DNA from: an uncultured Maribacter sp.
GTDB lineage: Bacteria > Bacteroidota > Bacteroidia > Flavobacteriales > Flavobacteriaceae
Direction: 5' to 3'
NCBI GenBank assembly: GCA_937125035.1
Contig: CAKZLG010000080.1
Location: forward strand, 1-37,620
DNA length: 37,620 bases
Shown here: positions 17,465 to 25,490 of the stretch, piece after piece
How positions within the stretch are numbered: position 1 is the stretch's first letter
Layout of the letters: the number at the start of each line of letters is the position of its first letter
The notes under the pieces: model-generated
The model's input: only the letters and a program-made list of their open reading frames with translations
Database searches by the model: none
What the model was told of the DNA's origin: nothing
Translations under genes and position numbers: made by a program

Positions 17465-18472
17465 ATGAGTTCCGAAAAAGACGCCAAATTAAAAGCCCTG
17501 AAGTTGACCCTAGACAAATTGGATAAAACCTATGGTAAGGGTGCCGTAATGAAAATGGGAGACAGTATTGTGGAAGACGTAGAGGTGATTTCCTCGGGGT
17601 CTTTGGGTCTTGACATTGCCTTGGGGGTAGGGGGCTATCCGCGTGGAAGGGTCATTGAAATCTACGGTCCGGAATCTTCAGGTAAGACCACCTTGACCCT
17701 GCATGCCATTGCAGAAGCCCAAAAGAATGGAGGAATTGCCGCCTTTATTGATGCTGAGCACGCCTTTGACCGTTTTTATGCCCAAAAATTGGGTGTGGAT
17801 ATAGACAATTTGATCATCTCACAACCAGATAATGGCGAACAAGCATTGGAAATTGCGGACAATCTCATTCGTTCTGGCGCCATTGATATCGTTATTGTGG
17901 ATTCTGTAGCGGCGTTGACCCCAAAAAGCGAGATTGAGGGTGAAATGGGGGATTCCAAAATGGGACTCCATGCCAGGCTCATGTCACAGGCACTTCGGAA
18001 GCTTACGGGATCTATAAGCAAAACCCATTGCACCGTTATCTTCATCAACCAATTACGGGAAAAAATCGGGGTGATGTTCGGAAATCCAGAGACCACCACC
18101 GGTGGTAACGCCCTAAAATTTTATGCCTCCGTTAGGTTGGACATCCGCAGGTCTACCCAGATCAAGGATACGGATGGTAATGTGCAGGGCAACAAAACCC
18201 GTGTTAAAGTGGTCAAAAACAAGGTGGCGCCCCCTTTTAGGACTGCCGAGTTTGATATCATGTATGGCGGGGGCATCTCTAAGGTGGGAGAGATCATTGA
18301 CTTGGGCGTAGAGTATGAAATCATCAAAAAAAGCGGTTCATGGTTCAGTTATGGCGATACTAAATTGGGCCAAGGGCGGGATGCCGTGAAATCCCTTCTT
18401 CTGGACAACCCGGAACTGTTTGAGGAATTGGAGGGCAAAATAAGGGAAGCCATTGGTGCCCTGACAACCTAA
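17465..18472 (+). CDS. recA: Recombinase RecA
   Basis: ATP-dependent strand-exchange protein and SOS coprotease. Walker A GPESSGKT is at residues 68-75, the catalytic Glu is in IDAEHAF, and loop/Walker B regions include [49 protein letters not shown] and SVRLDIRR. At 335 aa the acidic C-terminal tail is short, as in other Bacteroidota. It has its own upstream region; an imperfect -7 box TAATTTAG lies at 17436-17443. No SOS box was recognised. Monocistronic as far as seen. Confidence 0.98.
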   Translation: MSSEKDAKLKALKLTLDKLDKTYGKGAVMKMGDSIVEDVEVISSGSLGLDIALGVGGYPRGRVIEIYGPESSGKTTLTLHAIAEAQKNGGIAAFIDAEHAFDRFYAQKLGVDIDNLIISQPDNGEQALEIADNLIRSGAIDIVIVDSVAALTPKSEIEGEMGDSKMGLHARLMSQALRKLTGSISKTHCTVIFINQLREKIGVMFGNPETTTGGNALKFYASVRLDIRRSTQIKDTDGNVQGNKTRVKVVKNKVAPPFRTAEFDIMYGGGISKVGEIIDLGVEYEIIKKSGSWFSYGDTKLGQGRDAVKSLLLDNPELFEELEGKIREAIGALTT

Positions 18473-18496
18473 AAAGCGCCCTACTACCGAAATTAA

Positions 18497-18528
18497 TTGC
18501 AGAAACGCAACCTTTGTCCCTAAATTTC
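18497..18528 (+). promoter_or_regulatory. Possible promoter of the lipoprotein-sigma-anti-sigma operon
   Basis: TTG at 18497-18499 followed 21 bases later by TAAATTTC (18521-18528), which matches TAnnTTTG at seven of eight positions. AACCTTTG also occurs just upstream. Either could serve a housekeeping-sigma promoter; an ECF-type GAAAC element lies nearby but I cannot assign it. Confidence 0.3.
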
Positions 18529-18553
18529 ATCTACCTAAAAAAAAGATGGTTTT

Positions 18554-18976
18554 ATGATGAAGAAAATAGCTGTGTTGCTGGTGTTGAGCGCAGTAGTGTG
18601 CTTAAGCTCGTGCACCTTGGAGGATGACGGCCCTAACTTTCACTTTGCCCCTTTGCAAATTACGGCGGCACAACTCCCCGATACTTTTAGGCTCAGCGAA
18701 ACCTACCGCATCAATTTCACCTACCTACGGCCAGACAATTGTACCTTTTACGACTATCCGGATGTAAGGAAGCCCCAAGGGGCCAATATTCGTGAGGTTG
18801 TGGCCATAGGTATTGTACGCACGGATATGGACGCTTGTGAAGACCTCATGGAGGAAAATGAGGCCGCCTTTGATTTTGCCATTATTTATAATGAACCCTA
18901 TACCTTCCGCTTTTACCAAGGCGAGGATAACGCGGGAGAACCCCAGTACCTAGAGGTGACCGTCCCCGTAAATTAA
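18554..18976 (+). CDS. Small lipoprotein of unknown function upstream of ECF sigma factor
   Basis: A 140-aa lipoprotein: signal peptide and lipobox in KKIAVLLVLSAVVCLSSC (Cys20), then an acidic mature start (TLEDDGPNF). The rest alternates beta-like segments and contains two further Cys (RPDNCTFYDYP and MDACEDLME) that could pair in the periplasm. ATG ATG at 18554 leaves a one-residue choice of start. Its stop is 21 bp before the sigma factor start and in the same frame, so it is probably the first gene of a three-gene operon and could be an accessory or stress-reporting component. I do not recognise the family. Confidence 0.75.
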   Translation: MMKKIAVLLVLSAVVCLSSCTLEDDGPNFHFAPLQITAAQLPDTFRLSETYRINFTYLRPDNCTFYDYPDVRKPQGANIREVVAIGIVRTDMDACEDLMEENEAAFDFAIIYNEPYTFRFYQGEDNAGEPQYLEVTVPVN

Positions 18977-18997
18977 CCCCACCAACCAACCGCTCAT

Positions 18998-19564
18998 TTG
19001 GACATTGAGAAACTCATAAAAAACTGCCAGAAAGGCGAACGAAAGGCGCAAGAACAATTATACAGGGCCTATGCGCCCGTGCTCTTTGGCATCTGTCTCA
19101 AATATTCCAAGAACAAAACAGAGGCAGAAGACAATCTGCACGATAGTTTTATGACCATTTATGACAAAATGGGGCAATACAAGCATAAAGGCTCTTTTGA
19201 AGGGTGGATGAAGCGCATTACCGTGAATACGGTACTGCAAAAATACAGAAAGGAAGAGCCCCTAAGCGTGGTACATGACAATACCCAGGGCCAAGTGGAT
19301 CTAGAAGAGGCCCATACCGCAATAAATTTACAGACCCTCTTGGAATATATCCGAGAGCTGCCCAACAAGTACAGGACCACTTTCAGCCTCTATGTACTGG
19401 ATGGCTATTCCCATAAGGAGATAGGCAAATTATTGGGGACCTCTGAGGGTACCTCAAAATCCAACCTTGCACGGGCAAGAATGATATTAAAGGAAAAAAT
19501 AGAATCCCAAATCTCCAAGACCACCATGGGCACATGGTTATTGGTACTGGTGGATTGGCTCTAA
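18998..19564 (+). CDS. ECF-family RNA polymerase sigma factor, TTG start
   Basis: Extracytoplasmic-function sigma factor of 188 aa with region 2 (about 1-75, including KTEAEDNLHDSFMTIYDKMGQY and GSFEGWMKRITVNTVLQKYRK) and region 4 (about 115-170, with LPNKYRTTFSLYVLDGYSHKE and GTSEGTSKSNLARARMILKEK). The only usable start is TTG at 18998: the preceding gene's TAA is in the same frame 21 bases upstream, there is no ATG between, and the first internal Met would destroy region 2. A weak start codon may keep its level low or couple it to the lipoprotein gene. The dual-membrane protein downstream is its likely regulator. Confidence 0.9.
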   Translation: MDIEKLIKNCQKGERKAQEQLYRAYAPVLFGICLKYSKNKTEAEDNLHDSFMTIYDKMGQYKHKGSFEGWMKRITVNTVLQKYRKEEPLSVVHDNTQGQVDLEEAHTAINLQTLLEYIRELPNKYRTTFSLYVLDGYSHKEIGKLLGTSEGTSKSNLARARMILKEKIESQISKTTMGTWLLVLVDWL

Positions 19565-19594
19565 GGCCAGGATGAAAAGAAATAGCTAAGAAAA

Positions 19595-21148
19595 ATGAGT
19601 AAAAAGAATTTAGACGAACTGTTCCAAGAGAAATTCTTGGATTTCAAGGAAATGCCAGATGAAAGGGTATGGCATTCCATTGAAGCGTCGCTCAACAAAA
19701 AGACAAAGAAGCGCATACTGCCCCTTTGGTTGCAAATTGGGGGCGTTGCCGCCGCACTGGTGCTGGGACTGCTGTTGTTCAACCCTTTCAGAACTACGGT
19801 GGTGCCCCAAGGGCAAGTAACGGACAGGGATGCCCCCGCCCTAAAAGAAGGTGTGCAGGACAATGACGTCTCCAATCAAAAGGATCAAGATAAAAACACC
19901 CCAGCGGTAGGTAAAGAAACCCCTAAGACCCCCGGTGAATTCACCCCGGCAGATGCTTCCAATGGCTTGGCCTCCGAGGATAACAACGGCATTAAAGAAG
20001 AAAATAGGGCTTCGGGTGATGGGCAACCCAATCCAACCGGCCGAGGGCAGAAGATGCTTTCCCCAACCCATGGTACAGTGGCCCAAACCAATTCGGTAAA
20101 GGAAGGGAACAAAATAAGTAGCGGTGCTGATGGGAATACTCCGCCGGTGCCTTTTGGTGACCGCGATCTTCCCAACAAAGAAAATGCCATGGCCAATACA
20201 ACGGTAACCGCGAATAATGAAAAAGCCGGCACCAAAGATAGTTTGCACCTCAACAAGGACAAGCACAAGGCAATTTCCAACACGGGCAATAGTACAGCGG
20301 TGGCCCAACAAGAGGTCCAAGAACCGGACACGGAATACAAAGTTGCACCGGGCACAAAATCCATTTTTGAGGCCATAGAGGACCAAGAGGAAGAGGTGGC
20401 CGCGGGCAACCCCTCCAAAAAATGGTCGGCAGGGCCAAGTATCGCACCTGTTTATTTCAATGCTTTAGGGCAAGGTTCACCGGTGCATTCCATCTTTGTC
20501 CCCAATGCTAAATCGGGCGATGTGAACCTCAGTTACGGGGTCACAGTGGCCTACGCCATTAATAAGAAATTCAGTGTCCGTTCTGGGGTACATCGGGTAG
20601 ATTTTGGGTATGATACCAATGATGTGGCCTTTTCATCCTCCTTAGTGGCCTCCACCAACGGCCAGATAGACAATATAGATTACAGACCTACCTCCAAAAA
20701 CCTGGTATTGTCCAGTAGAAGTGCCCGTAACGCCGCACCAGAAGCAAACAGCGCCGCCCTGGACGCTGCTGTGGGGAACCCGGCCAAAGAGGGGGTCATG
20801 TCACAGCAATTTGGTTATCTAGAGGTGCCCGTGGAACTGAATTATGCCTTGTTGGACCGCAAATTTGGCATCAATCTCATAGGTGGGGTCAGTTCCCTGT
20901 TCCTCATGGAAAACAGTGTAGGGCTCTCTTCTGGTGACCTTACCATGGAAATGGGGGAGGCCAACAACGTGAACGCCTTGAATTTTAGCACCAACGTTGG
21001 CTTGGGCATGAACTATAAGTTCAACCAAAACCTTCAGCTCAATGTAGAGCCCATGTTCAAATACCAACTGAACACCTTTTCAGAGACCGATGGCACCTTT
21101 AGGCCTTATACCATTGGGGTCTATAGTGGTCTCAGTTTCCGGTTCTAA
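19595..21148 (+). CDS. Predicted dual membrane-spanning anti-sigma factor with C-terminal beta-barrel
   Basis: A 517-aa protein. Residues 1-40 are a basic cytoplasmic segment (FKEMPDERVWHSIEASL), 41-62 one hydrophobic helix, and 63-275 a low-complexity Asp/Asn/Lys/Gln/Pro/Thr linker. Residues 276-517 read as eight amphipathic strands. Turns after strands 2, 4 and 6 are short (INKK, LLDRK, KFNQN) and connections after 1, 3, 5 and 7 are long; the 3-4 loop is about 60 residues (343-405). This is what an OmpA-size barrel with periplasmic ends would show. The chain ends GLSFRF, a normal outer-membrane terminal Phe. It begins 30 bp after the sigma gene. Dual membrane-spanning anti-sigma factors of this design are known from Bacteroides; a role here is inferred. 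Confidence 0.8.
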   Translation: MSKKNLDELFQEKFLDFKEMPDERVWHSIEASLNKKTKKRILPLWLQIGGVAAALVLGLLLFNPFRTTVVPQGQVTDRDAPALKEGVQDNDVSNQKDQDKNTPAVGKETPKTPGEFTPADASNGLASEDNNGIKEENRASGDGQPNPTGRGQKMLSPTHGTVAQTNSVKEGNKISSGADGNTPPVPFGDRDLPNKENAMANTTVTANNEKAGTKDSLHLNKDKHKAISNTGNSTAVAQQEVQEPDTEYKVAPGTKSIFEAIEDQEEEVAAGNPSKKWSAGPSIAPVYFNALGQGSPVHSIFVPNAKSGDVNLSYGVTVAYAINKKFSVRSGVHRVDFGYDTNDVAFSSSLVASTNGQIDNIDYRPTSKNLVLSSRSARNAAPEANSAALDAAVGNPAKEGVMSQQFGYLEVPVELNYALLDRKFGINLIGGVSSLFLMENSVGLSSGDLTMEMGEANNVNALNFSTNVGLGMNYKFNQNLQLNVEPMFKYQLNTFSETDGTFRPYTIGVYSGLSFRF

Positions 21149-21885
21149 GGTTTTTGGATGAGTTGCCCAAGAATGACCGCCCTTACCTGATCACGTAGGG
21201 TGGTCTTGTCTTCCTCGCGCAAGGATACGGTCTCAATAAAGGTATGCACCCTTGCCCTGCATTTTCCTGGGCCACCGTTGTATAAAGAAAAAGGGAAACG
21301 GTTCTTGTTGTCATAAAAGGTCATGGGCACTAGTGGAATTTTATGGGCAATGGCCATTTTAAAGGCACCGTCCTTAAAAGTATCCAGGACAACGTGCTCC
21401 TCTGGCACGCCTCCTTCAGGAAAAATACAGATGCTCAGTCCCTGTTGTAAACGCCTTTGGGCCCGCCTATAGACCCCGGTTCGGCTCTGGGTGTCTCCGC
21501 GATCCACCATAATGCAGACGCGTTTGTAAAAAAATCCGAATACGGGAATCTTTACCAACTCCTTCTTCCCTACAAAAACAAAGGGACTCTTACTGATATG
21601 CAGCATCAACATAATATCCAACATACTGGTGTGGTTGGCCACCAACATATAGCTTTTCCCCGCCACCAAACGCTGATCAAATTGTACCTTGGGGAAACAG
21701 CCCATACCATATAATATGGGTTTGGCCCAAAGATTACGCGCCATCCAAAAAAAACGGGGATACCAGGTTTCCTTGGATGCAAACAAAAGCAATACTGGGA
21801 AAAAAATAAAAATCGGCAAGGCCACCAAAATGTAAAACCAGACCCGGTACAAGACCTGTAGGCCTTTTTTAAATAGGTTGAGCAT
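21145..21885 (-). CDS. plsC: 1-acyl-sn-glycerol-3-phosphate acyltransferase
   Basis: Inner-membrane acyltransferase that acylates lysophosphatidate to phosphatidate in phospholipid synthesis. The catalytic NHTSMLD (His85, Asp90; H-x4-D) and FPEGGVPEE (motif III) are present, with an N-terminal hydrophobic helix at about 15-36. The 246-aa length is typical. Its stop overlaps the anti-sigma gene's stop by 4 bp, tail to tail. A TATTTTTG box sits only five bases before its ATG. Confidence 0.92.
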   Translation of the reverse strand: MLNLFKKGLQVLYRVWFYILVALPIFIFFPVLLLFASKETWYPRFFWMARNLWAKPILYGMGCFPKVQFDQRLVAGKSYMLVANHTSMLDIMLMLHISKSPFVFVGKKELVKIPVFGFFYKRVCIMVDRGDTQSRTGVYRRAQRRLQQGLSICIFPEGGVPEEHVVLDTFKDGAFKMAIAHKIPLVPMTFYDNKNRFPFSLYNGGPGKCRARVHTFIETVSLREEDKTTLRDQVRAVILGQLIQKP

Positions 21886-21928
21886 ACACCAAAAATAGCG
21901 ATTTGGTGCTGTATATTTCCAATTGTTT

Positions 21929-21936
21929 TACCTTTG
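21929..21936 (+). promoter_or_regulatory. -7 box of trpS
   Basis: TACCTTTG fits TAnnTTTG. The TTTG at 21902-21905 could be the -33 element with a long, 23-base spacer. The leader to the ATG at 21960 is then about 18 nt. Confidence 0.5.
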
Positions 21937-21959
21937 CCATCCTAGATTCAAAAAAACCA

Positions 21960-22928
21960 ATGGCAAGAATACTAACAGGCATACAGAGTACAGGGACCCC
22001 GCATTTGGGCAATATTTTGGGAGCGATCATTCCGGCCATTGAAATGGCCAGTGACCCAAAGAACGAATCTTTTCTTTTCATTGCGGATATGCACTCCCTT
22101 ACACAGATCAAAGAAGGCGAAACGCTGCGCAACAATACCTACGCCACGGCCGCAGCTTGGTTGGCCTTTGGCCTGGATATTGAAAAGACGGTCTTTTACA
22201 GACAAAGTGATGTGCCCCAAGTAACAGAACTCGCCTGGTACCTCAGCTGCTTTTTCCCCTACCAACGGCTTACCTTGGCCCATTCCTTTAAGGATAAGGC
22301 GGAACGATTGGAGGATGTCAATGCCGGACTCTTTACCTACCCCATGCTCATGGCCGCGGATATCTTGTTGTATGATGCCCATATTGTTCCCGTGGGCAAG
22401 GACCAATTACAGCATTTGGAAATGACAAGGGATGTGGCCTCACGCTTTCATGCCAAATTGGGGGAAACCTTTGTTCTGCCAGATGCCAAAGTGCAAGAGG
22501 AGACCATGTACGTGCCGGGCACGGATGGGGAGAAAATGAGCAAGAGCAAAGGCAATCTCATCAATCTTTTTCAACCGGATAAACCATTGCGCAAACAGAT
22601 CATGGGCATTAAGACGGACAGCACCCCCATGGAAGACCCCAAAGACCCAAGTACGGACAACGTTTTCGCCCTATATAAACTTCTGGCTTCCCAACCTCAA
22701 ATTGAGGACATGAGCGCCCATTACCTTGCTGGCAACTACGGCTATGGCCACGCCAAGCAAGCCTTGTATGAATTGATATTGGAGAAGTTTGGGGAGGCAA
22801 GGGAAAAATTCGACTATTATATCAACCACCCCAAGGAGGTGGACGAAGCCCTGGCCTTTGGTGCGGAAAAAGCGCACAAGGTGGCCAATGGGGTATTGGA
22901 ACGCGTACGGGAGAAGTTAGGGTACTAG
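21960..22928 (+). CDS. trpS: Tryptophanyl-tRNA synthetase
   Basis: Class Ic aminoacyl-tRNA synthetase charging tRNA-Trp. The HIGH-type motif is in TGTPHLGN (residues 11-18) and KMSKS is at 192-196, with the tryptophan pocket and dimer regions typical (MLMAADILLYDAHIVPVGKDQ). The 322-aa length is normal. I start at the ATG at 21960 giving MARILTGIQSTG; the frame is open 19 codons further but that part contains the promoter. Divergent from plsC. Confidence 0.97.
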   Translation: MARILTGIQSTGTPHLGNILGAIIPAIEMASDPKNESFLFIADMHSLTQIKEGETLRNNTYATAAAWLAFGLDIEKTVFYRQSDVPQVTELAWYLSCFFPYQRLTLAHSFKDKAERLEDVNAGLFTYPMLMAADILLYDAHIVPVGKDQLQHLEMTRDVASRFHAKLGETFVLPDAKVQEETMYVPGTDGEKMSKSKGNLINLFQPDKPLRKQIMGIKTDSTPMEDPKDPSTDNVFALYKLLASQPQIEDMSAHYLAGNYGYGHAKQALYELILEKFGEAREKFDYYINHPKEVDEALAFGAEKAHKVANGVLERVREKLGY

Positions 22929-22969
22929 CCACTCGCGGCCCCTACCATGGAGGGAACCTATCACCTTTT

Positions 22970-23063
22970 TTGTCCTTCTTAAAGTAGATGGGCACTGTGA
23001 AAGATGCCCCGTACTACCAATCGCACTAAGATGTGGGATGCTTCGCTATTCTCAGCATGACAA
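22970..23063. repeat. 94-bp REP-like palindromic repeat, copy 1 (degenerate)
   Basis: Begins TTGTCCTTCT and ends CTCAGCATGACAA, like copy 2, to which I count about 66 of 94 identical positions in an ungapped alignment. The ends are imperfect inverted repeats of each other. The copy is more diverged than copy 2 in its left half. Confidence 0.65.
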
Positions 23064-23073
23064 ACCATCCTTT

Positions 23074-23167
23074 TTGTCCTTCTGAACGGAGCGCCGCGGA
23101 GTGAAGAATCCCTCGCACTACAGAACACACGCAGCCATGGGATGCCTCGCTTCGCTCAGCATGACAA
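23074..23167. repeat. 94-bp REP-like palindromic repeat, copy 2
   Basis: The left end TTGTCCTTCTGAACGGAGCG is a 16/20 match to the reverse complement of the right end CGCTTCGCTCAGCATGACAA, so the element can fold into a long hairpin. It is separated from copy 1 by 10 bp. From memory, related GCTTCGCTCAGCATGACA elements are scattered between genes in many Bacteroidota genomes. Confidence 0.7.
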
Positions 23168-23191
23168 CTTTTCTTGATGGTTGGCAAGATC

Positions 23192-24316
23192 CTAAATGGC
23201 CTCGAACAATTTTCCCGGTAATGGCCGTATCACCCCTTTCATTTCCATACCCAATAGAGCGGCCGATACTTGATGGATGGGCAACTGACAGGTCAGGGCA
23301 ATGGTATCCAACATTTGTTTGCCCTGTTGTTGCAGCATGTCATAAATGGATTGCTCCATGGCATCCAGTTCCACGAACAATTGCTTCTGTACGGTGGGCG
23401 TTTCCTTTTCCTTCAAATCCCACCCCAAAAGATAGATCAAATCCGCTGCCGAGGTGAGCATATGGGCCTTTTGCTGTTTGATGAGGTTGTTGCACCCCAG
23501 ACTGAACTTGTCCGTACTGCGCCCCGGTACGGCAAAAACCTCCCTATTGTAGCTGTTGGCAATATCCGCTGTGACCAGACTGCCGCCCTTCTCAGCAGAT
23601 TCCACTACAATAGTGGCTTCGGTCATACCAGCTATGATGCGATTGCGTTTTAAAAAATTCTCCCGGTCTGGCTTACTGGTGCTCCAAAATTCGGTAAGGA
23701 ATCCGCCTCGCTTGGCTACCTCACGGCGGTATTTCGCATGTGCCTTAGGATACATCTGGTTGAGGCCGTGGGCCAAACACCCAATGGTCTGCAAGCCTTG
23801 TTTCATTGCCTCGCGTTGCGCAAAAATATCAACCCCATAAGCAAATCCGCTTACAATAAGGGGATCTAATGGGGACAAGGCATCAATGAGCTCCTCACAG
23901 AAGGCCATGCCGTAACTGGTGATCTGTCTTGTGCCCACAATACTGATCTGTTTTTTCTGCTTTAGATCCATGGCCCCTTCCGCAAATAAGAGGATGGGCG
24001 CATCTATGCAGTGCTTTAAGAGGTAGGGATAATCCGCATCCTGAAAATAGGTGCAGGCGATGTCATTCTTAATGATAAACTGAAGTTCCGCTTCAGCGGC
24101 TTCCAGATGCTCCGTATCAAACAAATGTTTCAATGTGTAGGTACCCACCCCATCTATTTTTAATAAATGGTTCCGTTTATCGCCAAAAATGGCGGCTGGA
24201 CTGCCGCAGTGTGCAATGAGACGTTTTGCGATCACATCACCAATATTGGGGGCGTGCTGCAGGCGGAGGGCCGCAATCAATTCGCTTTGAATAGCTTGTA
24301 ATTTTTCCGTAACCAC
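23192..24316 (-). CDS. dprA: DNA processing protein DprA
   Basis: Loads RecA on incoming single-stranded DNA during transformation. A helical N-terminal domain (about 1-90, LQHAPNIGDVIAKRLIAHCGS) is followed by the Rossmann-like core: SIVGTRQITSYGM, VSGFAYGVDIFAQREAM, CLAHGLNQMYPKAH, RNRIIAGMTEATIVVESAEKG (wrapped in family style) and VFAVPG. A winged-helix-like C-terminal domain ends the 374-aa protein. The start is GTG at 24316; no ATG is available nearby and the N-terminus reads well. It is divergent from the HU/SPOR membrane protein gene and converges on trpS across the repeats. Confidence 0.93.
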   Translation of the reverse strand: MVTEKLQAIQSELIAALRLQHAPNIGDVIAKRLIAHCGSPAAIFGDKRNHLLKIDGVGTYTLKHLFDTEHLEAAEAELQFIIKNDIACTYFQDADYPYLLKHCIDAPILLFAEGAMDLKQKKQISIVGTRQITSYGMAFCEELIDALSPLDPLIVSGFAYGVDIFAQREAMKQGLQTIGCLAHGLNQMYPKAHAKYRREVAKRGGFLTEFWSTSKPDRENFLKRNRIIAGMTEATIVVESAEKGGSLVTADIANSYNREVFAVPGRSTDKFSLGCNNLIKQQKAHMLTSAADLIYLLGWDLKEKETPTVQKQLFVELDAMEQSIYDMLQQQGKQMLDTIALTCQLPIHQVSAALLGMEMKGVIRPLPGKLFEAI

Positions 24317-24401
24317 ACCGCAAAGTAGGAAAAATATAATGTTAATAAAAAGTTAGGCCAGAGGTTTTGAAGCCCCTAAAAAATCTCCATATTTGTCCTG
24401 T

Positions 24402-25361
24402 ATGGTACTAGAACACTATATCAGTGAACTCCTTTATAGGTACAATTGTGTGGTCATTCCCCATTTTGGGGCTTTCTTGGCGCATGAAGTATCAGCGCAC
24501 ATCAATGCCGCTACCCACACCTTTTACGCCCCTAGCAAGGTACTGGCCTTTAACGGGCAGCTGACCTCCAATGACGGGCTACTGGTATCTTACATTGCAC
24601 AGGCGGAAAGAACATCCTATGAAACCGTACTGTCTAAAATCAATGATGCCGTGGCACAGTGGAGGGGCATTTTGGAAAAAGGTGAAAAATTGCCCTTGGC
24701 CCAATTGGGCACGCTTTGGCACAATGCCGATGGCAAAGTGCAGTTTGAACCCGCCCAAGGCGTAAATTACCTTACCGCTTCTTTTGGTATGGGCCATCTG
24801 CACAGCCTGCCCGTCATCCGCGAGGAGCTCCGGGACGAAGTGGTTGCGCTCGAAGAAAAAATCCCCTTTGTCATAAGCCCTGAAGTCCGTGAAAAAGGCA
24901 CCTTACGGCCCTACATGAAGTATGCCGCGATCCTCTTGTTGGCCCTTTCCACTGGTTTAACGGGCTACCGCATGTACAGGGAAGTACGGACCACCGACCA
25001 GTTGGTGGAACAGAACGTACAGGAACAGGTGGACAAAAAAATACAGGAAGCGACCTTTTTTGATACCAAGCCGCTGGAATTACCCGCGGTGAACATTGCC
25101 TCCATTGCTTCCGATCGGCCTACCGCCACAAATGCCCAACACCACATCATTGCAGGTGCATTTCGATATAAGGCCAATGCAGAAAAAAAAATACGGCAAC
25201 TAAAGCAAGAAGGCTACCCAGCCGCTTATTATGGCACCAATGCCTATGGCCTGCACATGGTAAGCTATGACCGCCATGAAAGCCCCGCCGATGCTTTAGC
25301 GGCCCTTCGCAAGATCAAAAGGGAGGCGTCTCCCGATGCTTGGCTGCTCTCCGAAAAATAA
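24402..25361 (+). CDS. Membrane protein with HU-like N-terminal domain and C-terminal SPOR domain
   Basis: A 319-aa protein. Residues 1-125 resemble the HU-CCDC81 family of HU-related domains (HYISELLYRYNCVVIPHFGAF, QLTSNDGLLVSYIA). A single transmembrane helix is at about 171-189, a coiled linker follows, and a SPOR domain lies at about 246-318 (HHIIAGAFRYKANAEKKIRQL). SPOR domains bind denuded peptidoglycan at division sites, so the protein should face the periplasm at its C-terminus and the cytoplasm at its N-terminus. ATG at 24402; a TTG nine bases upstream would add three residues. Divergent from dprA. Function inferred from domains. Confidence 0.85.
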   Translation: MVLEHYISELLYRYNCVVIPHFGAFLAHEVSAHINAATHTFYAPSKVLAFNGQLTSNDGLLVSYIAQAERTSYETVLSKINDAVAQWRGILEKGEKLPLAQLGTLWHNADGKVQFEPAQGVNYLTASFGMGHLHSLPVIREELRDEVVALEEKIPFVISPEVREKGTLRPYMKYAAILLLALSTGLTGYRMYREVRTTDQLVEQNVQEQVDKKIQEATFFDTKPLELPAVNIASIASDRPTATNAQHHIIAGAFRYKANAEKKIRQLKQEGYPAAYYGTNAYGLHMVSYDRHESPADALAALRKIKREASPDAWLLSEK

Positions 25362-25467
25362 AAGTGCCCCGCTGCCTCCTGTCTCTGTTACCCCTACTTC
25401 TGAGCGTACATTTCCATTTTATATGGGAAACAGACCGCTTAGGACGGAAAAATCCTTCCATGACTTG

Positions 25468-25475
25468 TATCTTTG
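25468..25475 (+). promoter_or_regulatory. -7 box before the thioesterase gene
   Basis: TATCTTTG is a full match to TAnnTTTG, giving a leader of about 75 nt before the thioesterase ATG at 25559 and about 10 nt before a 23-codon leader ORF. No convincing TTG -33 element at the usual distance. Confidence 0.45.
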
Positions 25476-25490
25476 CCCTTTAAAAGTACC

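Larger units (their letters stand above)
22929..23191. other. trpS-dprA intergenic region occupied by repeats
   Basis: 263 bp between the converging ends of trpS and dprA. Most of it is two 94-bp repeat copies (22970-23063 and 23074-23167). No coding sequence is apparent. Confidence 0.7.

Noticed and set aside
21885-21897. TATTTTTG box five bases before the plsC start codon
   Set aside because: It fits TAnnTTTG but would make plsC leaderless. Without a -33 element or mapping data I do not call it a promoter.
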